DNA of 64,000 nt from Bog-756 sp963839925. GTDB taxonomy: Bacteria; Actinomycetota; Acidimicrobiia; Acidimicrobiales; RAAP-2. Location: assembly GCA_963839925.1 (NCBI GenBank), contig CAWIWV010000001.1, positions 2,108,001 to 2,172,000 of the forward strand. The letters run 5' to 3'. The notes under the pieces are model-generated. The model was not told where the DNA came from, made no database searches, and was given only the letters and a program-made list of their open reading frames with translations. A program made the position numbers and the translations under genes. Positions 61,502 to 64,000 of this stretch are shown here, piece by piece; positions within the stretch are counted from its first letter, which is position 1, and each line of letters begins with the position of its first letter.

Positions 61502-62215
61502 ATGCCTTCCGCCCGCCAGGTTTTGGTGCTCGCTCCCATGACCATGGAGCTCAAGCCCATCGTCAAGCTCCTCGGTGCGCGCCCCTCGGAGTCGGAGGGC
61601 ACCAAGTTCTTCAGCGGACAGTGCGGTCCGCTCGACGTCGTCGTCTCCCAGATCGGCGTGGGGCCTTCAGTGGCTGCAACCTCCACCGAGCAGTTGCTCG
61701 ACCGATTCGATGTGGAGCGGGTGATCCTGAGTGGCATCGCCGGCGGGATCCATCCGTCGTCCGCCATCGGCACGGTGATCGTCCCTGACGTCGTCGTCGA
61801 GGTGAGCAGCGGCAAGGAACTGCGACCCTCGCGCCTCGGAGATACGGGGAAGGCCGGCAGGGTCGGAACGGTCGACGAACTCATCGTCGATCCATCCCGC
61901 ATTGCGAGTTTGGTCGACCAGGGGATCGACGCGCTCGAGATGGAGGCGTCGGGAGTCGGATCTGTCTGTGATGAGCGCAGCGTTCCGTGGAGCGTGGTCC
62001 GAGTGATCAGCGACCGGCCCGACGACGGGTTCGCCGACGACTCGGTGATGGATACGCTTCGGCCCGACGGCACGGCAGACCCTTGGGCCGCTCTCCGGCT
62101 GATGGTGACCAAACCAGGGCGGATTCCCGGGCTCGTGCGACTGGGCCGAGACAGCTCGGCGGCGGCGGCGAAGGCGGCAAAGACCACGTTCAGGGCATTG
62201 CAGGGGCTCGCCTGA
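61502..62215 (+). CDS. Nucleosidase/phosphorylase-family protein
   Basis: 237 aa. It belongs to the MTA/SAH nucleosidase-purine nucleoside phosphorylase superfamily: VLVLAPMTMELKPIVKLLGA, VVVSQIGVGPSVAATSTEQLL, VILSGIAGGIHPSSAIGTVIVPDVV, then EMEASGVGSV with the ribose-binding Glu, and VRVISDRPDDGF with the catalytic Asp. It may cleave methylthioadenosine/S-adenosylhomocysteine or futalosine; which one is not decidable. It is divergent from panD. Confidence 0.88.
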   Translation: MPSARQVLVLAPMTMELKPIVKLLGARPSESEGTKFFSGQCGPLDVVVSQIGVGPSVAATSTEQLLDRFDVERVILSGIAGGIHPSSAIGTVIVPDVVVEVSSGKELRPSRLGDTGKAGRVGTVDELIVDPSRIASLVDQGIDALEMEASGVGSVCDERSVPWSVVRVISDRPDDGFADDSVMDTLRPDGTADPWAALRLMVTKPGRIPGLVRLGRDSSAAAAKAAKTTFRALQGLA

Positions 62216-62239
62216 CGATCTTCGTCTGACGAAGTCCGG

Positions 62240-63037
62240 TCAGACCTTTGCAGCGACCAAGCCGGCAAGCGCGGTCGCGCCAGGTCCGTCGATCGGCAGG
62301 TGGGTGCCGTCCGAGTACAGCCATCCCGGGTTCTGGTCCGCAAGGCCGTTCCAATCGGCCAACACGGCGTCGGGGTAGTGCGCCACCCCTGCGGCAAGCA
62401 CCGCGTTGTTCGGATCCTGCCACGGTCGGTCGACATGGACACTCACGAAGACCACCCGCGAGGCTCCCGAAAGGATGTTCATCATGTCGGCGAAGTCCGC
62501 GCTCGAGATGGGTCCGTTGGTGGAGAGACCGACCACGACGACCGCGCCCAGCTGTCCCTCGGACTTGAGCTGTTGCAGTTCGGCCTCGCCTGTCGACCAC
62601 TGCTCGCCCACCACCGCTTGCACGTTGATGCCGGGGATCGCCTGTTGCAACACGCCCTCGTAGTCGATCATCACCGAGTCGCCGACCGCGGTGACCTGAC
62701 CCTCGTCGAAACCAGCTCCGGGGGCCGGAAGGGGCGGCGAGGTGATCGGACCGTGGCTGGCGAGGGTCGAGGTCGGTGGAGACGACCCGGCAAGGGTGGT
62801 TGTCGGAGTGGTGCTCGGGGTGGTCGTCGGCGGAACCGTCGAAGTGGAGGTGGTCGTCGGGGGAACCTGGGTCAGTGACGGGGTCACGTTCAGAGGCACG
62901 ATCAGCCTGGTGCTTCCGACGTCCTGTGGCGCGCCGTTGCGACCCGGCGATCCCGACGCGACCTGGCTGCACCCCGAAGCGACGGTCGCCATCGAACCGA
63001 CCGCTACCAGAGCCACCAGGGCGGAGCGGATGTTCAT
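62240..63037 (-). CDS. Putative lipoprotein with SGNH hydrolase-like domain
   Basis: 265 aa from MNIRSALVAL (ATG at 63037). An N-terminal export signal ends in a lipobox-like A-S-G-C. A Thr/Pro-rich wall linker of about 60 residues follows. The C-terminal domain has VTAVGDSVMIDYEG (block I, Gly-Asp-Ser) and SDGTHLPIDGPGA (the Asp-x-x-His catalytic pair), as in the SGNH acyl-esterase domains linked to acyltransferase 3 proteins. It could remove or transfer acyl groups on wall or surface glycan. Confidence 0.8.
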   Translation of the reverse strand: MNIRSALVALVAVGSMATVASGCSQVASGSPGRNGAPQDVGSTRLIVPLNVTPSLTQVPPTTTSTSTVPPTTTPSTTPTTTLAGSSPPTSTLASHGPITSPPLPAPGAGFDEGQVTAVGDSVMIDYEGVLQQAIPGINVQAVVGEQWSTGEAELQQLKSEGQLGAVVVVGLSTNGPISSADFADMMNILSGASRVVFVSVHVDRPWQDPNNAVLAAGVAHYPDAVLADWNGLADQNPGWLYSDGTHLPIDGPGATALAGLVAAKV

Positions 63038-63138
63038 GCCGGCCACTCCGACAAGTTACCGGCGAGTTCGAGGGTGTCTGGGTCGGGAATAATCTGAGCA
63101 CTTCGAGCCTCGACGGATGTCGACCGAAAGGAGTCAGG

Positions 63139-63381
63139 GTGGAAGACGACGAGATCATCACCCGGATCGGAAACCTGGCCGACGAGGAGCGGCGTCTCGA
63201 AGAGATGCACGTCGGCGATGGCATCTCGCCCGAAGAGCAGGCGAGACTGCGAACCATCGAGGTCACCCTCGATCAACTCTGGGACCTTCTCCGCCAACGA
63301 AGGGCTCTCCGCAGTGCGGGCCGTGATCCGGAAGAAGCTGAGACCCGTCCCGAAGGAACCGTCGAGGGGTACCGCCAGTAG
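63139..63381 (+). CDS. DUF2630 protein
   Basis: 80 aa, GTG start with AAAGGAG at 63127-63133. EIITRIGNLADEERRLEEMH, RLRTIEVTLDQLWDLLRQRRA and VEGYRQ at the end are the invariant parts of DUF2630, a short helical protein found almost only in actinobacteria. Function unknown. Confidence 0.92.
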   Translation: MEDDEIITRIGNLADEERRLEEMHVGDGISPEEQARLRTIEVTLDQLWDLLRQRRALRSAGRDPEEAETRPEGTVEGYRQ

Positions 63382-63406
63382 GTCGCTCTGCCTGAGGGCA
63401 GGCCGG

Positions 63407-64000
63407 TCAAGTGGTCGGGCAGCTCGTCCCGAACCCGGCCAGCACGTTGGCGGGCACCACTTGGTTGCTCGCGGCCCCTGGCGGGCAGCCAACTGCCGCG
63501 CTCCCGAACCCGATCACACTCCATGACCCACCCGTGCTGTGGGCGAATCCGTACCCGCCCTGCACCGTGTTCTCGTGACCCGCGGCCGGACCGATCCGGA
63601 AGTAGACGTAGGTGGGATCGACCGTTGACAGTGACGACGAGACGAGCACCCAGGTGCCGGCGGCGGGACCGTTGGCGGCCTCGTAGGAGTTGATCGCGCT
63701 GGTCGCAGCCGCTGGGACGGTGGATCCGGACCCGGTCGTCGTCGTGGTCGAGCCTGAAGTCGTCGAGGAGGTGGTCGTTGTCGACGACGTGGTGCACACC
63801 TTGGTTCCAGTCGCAACGTCGACGGCGAGTTTGGCCGCCGTCTTGGGGCCGTCGACACCATCAACCGCCAACTTGGCCGACATCTGGAAGTCCTTCACTG
63901 CGTTGGTGGTGAGCGTCCCCAGTACTCCGTCGATCGGACCGGTGTAGCACCCCACCTTTGCGAGGCCCGTTTGCAGCGCCTTGACCGCCGTCGTGGACAT
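63407..64000 (-). CDS. Secreted peptidoglycan-binding-domain protein (N-terminus off the window)
   Basis: At least 197 aa. The first ATG visible is at the very edge and the frame is still open there, so the true start and signal peptide probably lie outside. One PG_binding_1 repeat (VKALQTGLAKVGCYTGPIDGVLG, TTNAVKDFQMSAKLAVDGV) is followed by a Thr/Ser linker and a second domain with SYEAANGPAAGTWVLVSSSL and YVYFRIGPA, of unknown family. It should attach to the cell wall without being covalently linked. Confidence 0.8.
   Translation of the reverse strand: MSTTAVKALQTGLAKVGCYTGPIDGVLGTLTTNAVKDFQMSAKLAVDGVDGPKTAAKLAVDVATGTKVCTTSSTTTTSSTTSGSTTTTTGSGSTVPAAATSAINSYEAANGPAAGTWVLVSSSLSTVDPTYVYFRIGPAAGHENTVQGGYGFAHSTGGSWSVIGFGSAAVGCPPGAASNQVVPANVLAGFGTSCPTT

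Noticed and set aside
1..64000. tRNA, rRNA or CRISPR features
   Set aside because: No cloverleaf with a T-loop GGTTC-A-A-N-C pattern outside genes, no rRNA-like stretch and no regularly spaced repeats were found by eye.

Overview
The window is about 64 kb of high-GC bacterial chromosome. The gene set points to an actinobacterium, most likely from the class Acidimicrobiia: a WhiB regulator, F420/flavin LLM oxidoreductases, a cobalamin-dependent class II ribonucleotide reductase, a DUF2630 protein, a class E-like sortase, and secreted proteins with repeated GYW...FAFGDA blades. No rRNA, tRNA, CRISPR array, prophage or intact transposase was seen.

Layout. 1-13 kb holds household and regulatory genes: a methyltransferase cut by the left edge, a YtrA-type GntR regulator with a beta-propeller membrane protein, TetR plus NAD(P)-binding protein, LLM oxidoreductase, zinc dehydrogenase, a second TetR, zinc-ribbon coiled-coil protein, Nudix hydrolase, WhiB, an epimerase-like protein and a low-molecular-weight tyrosine phosphatase. 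13-36 kb is a large surface-polysaccharide locus. It carries an initiating polyprenyl glycosylphosphotransferase (split in two frames), eight glycosyltransferases, an O-antigen-ligase/polymerase-like membrane protein, a Wzz/Wzc-like chain-length kinase, a phosphopantetheine carrier protein with its own holo-ACP synthase, two membrane proteins sharing a Y-[VI]-G-R-D-R-R motif, a secreted clan GH-A glycosidase with a discoidin-like domain, a DUF4012 protein, and a sortase next to a small LPFTG wall-anchored protein. The gene order suggests that a glycan is built, polymerised, trimmed and displayed on the cell surface.

37.3-40.6 kb is a small accessory block of different composition: a patatin-like lipase, a YCII-domain protein and an ECF sigma factor with a SnoaL-like C-terminus. 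It is bounded by near-identical 13-bp inverted repeats and inserted directly behind the ribonucleotide reductase stop codon. 40.6-54.7 kb returns to core metabolism: ribonucleotide reductase with candidate NrdR boxes, glycerol kinase, ACT protein, PlsC, SMP-30, an AlaC-like aminotransferase, LLM protein, SRPBCC protein, a broken glycosyltransferase, epoxyqueuosine reductase, a CxxC mini-protein, a VOC protein and an Eis-like acetyltransferase. 54.8-59 kb is an alanine/amine unit: hydroxyacid dehydrogenase, alanine dehydrogenase, a divergent Lrp/AsnC regulator and a coupled class III aminotransferase. 59-64 kb carries secreted repeat proteins, panD, a nucleosidase, an SGNH lipoprotein, DUF2630 and a peptidoglycan-binding protein cut by the right edge.

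Several genes are broken by apparent single-base indels in or beside short G/C runs (near 5332, 8795, 9079, 15262, 38612 and 50896). They may be real, but such a density suggests indel errors in the underlying assembly.
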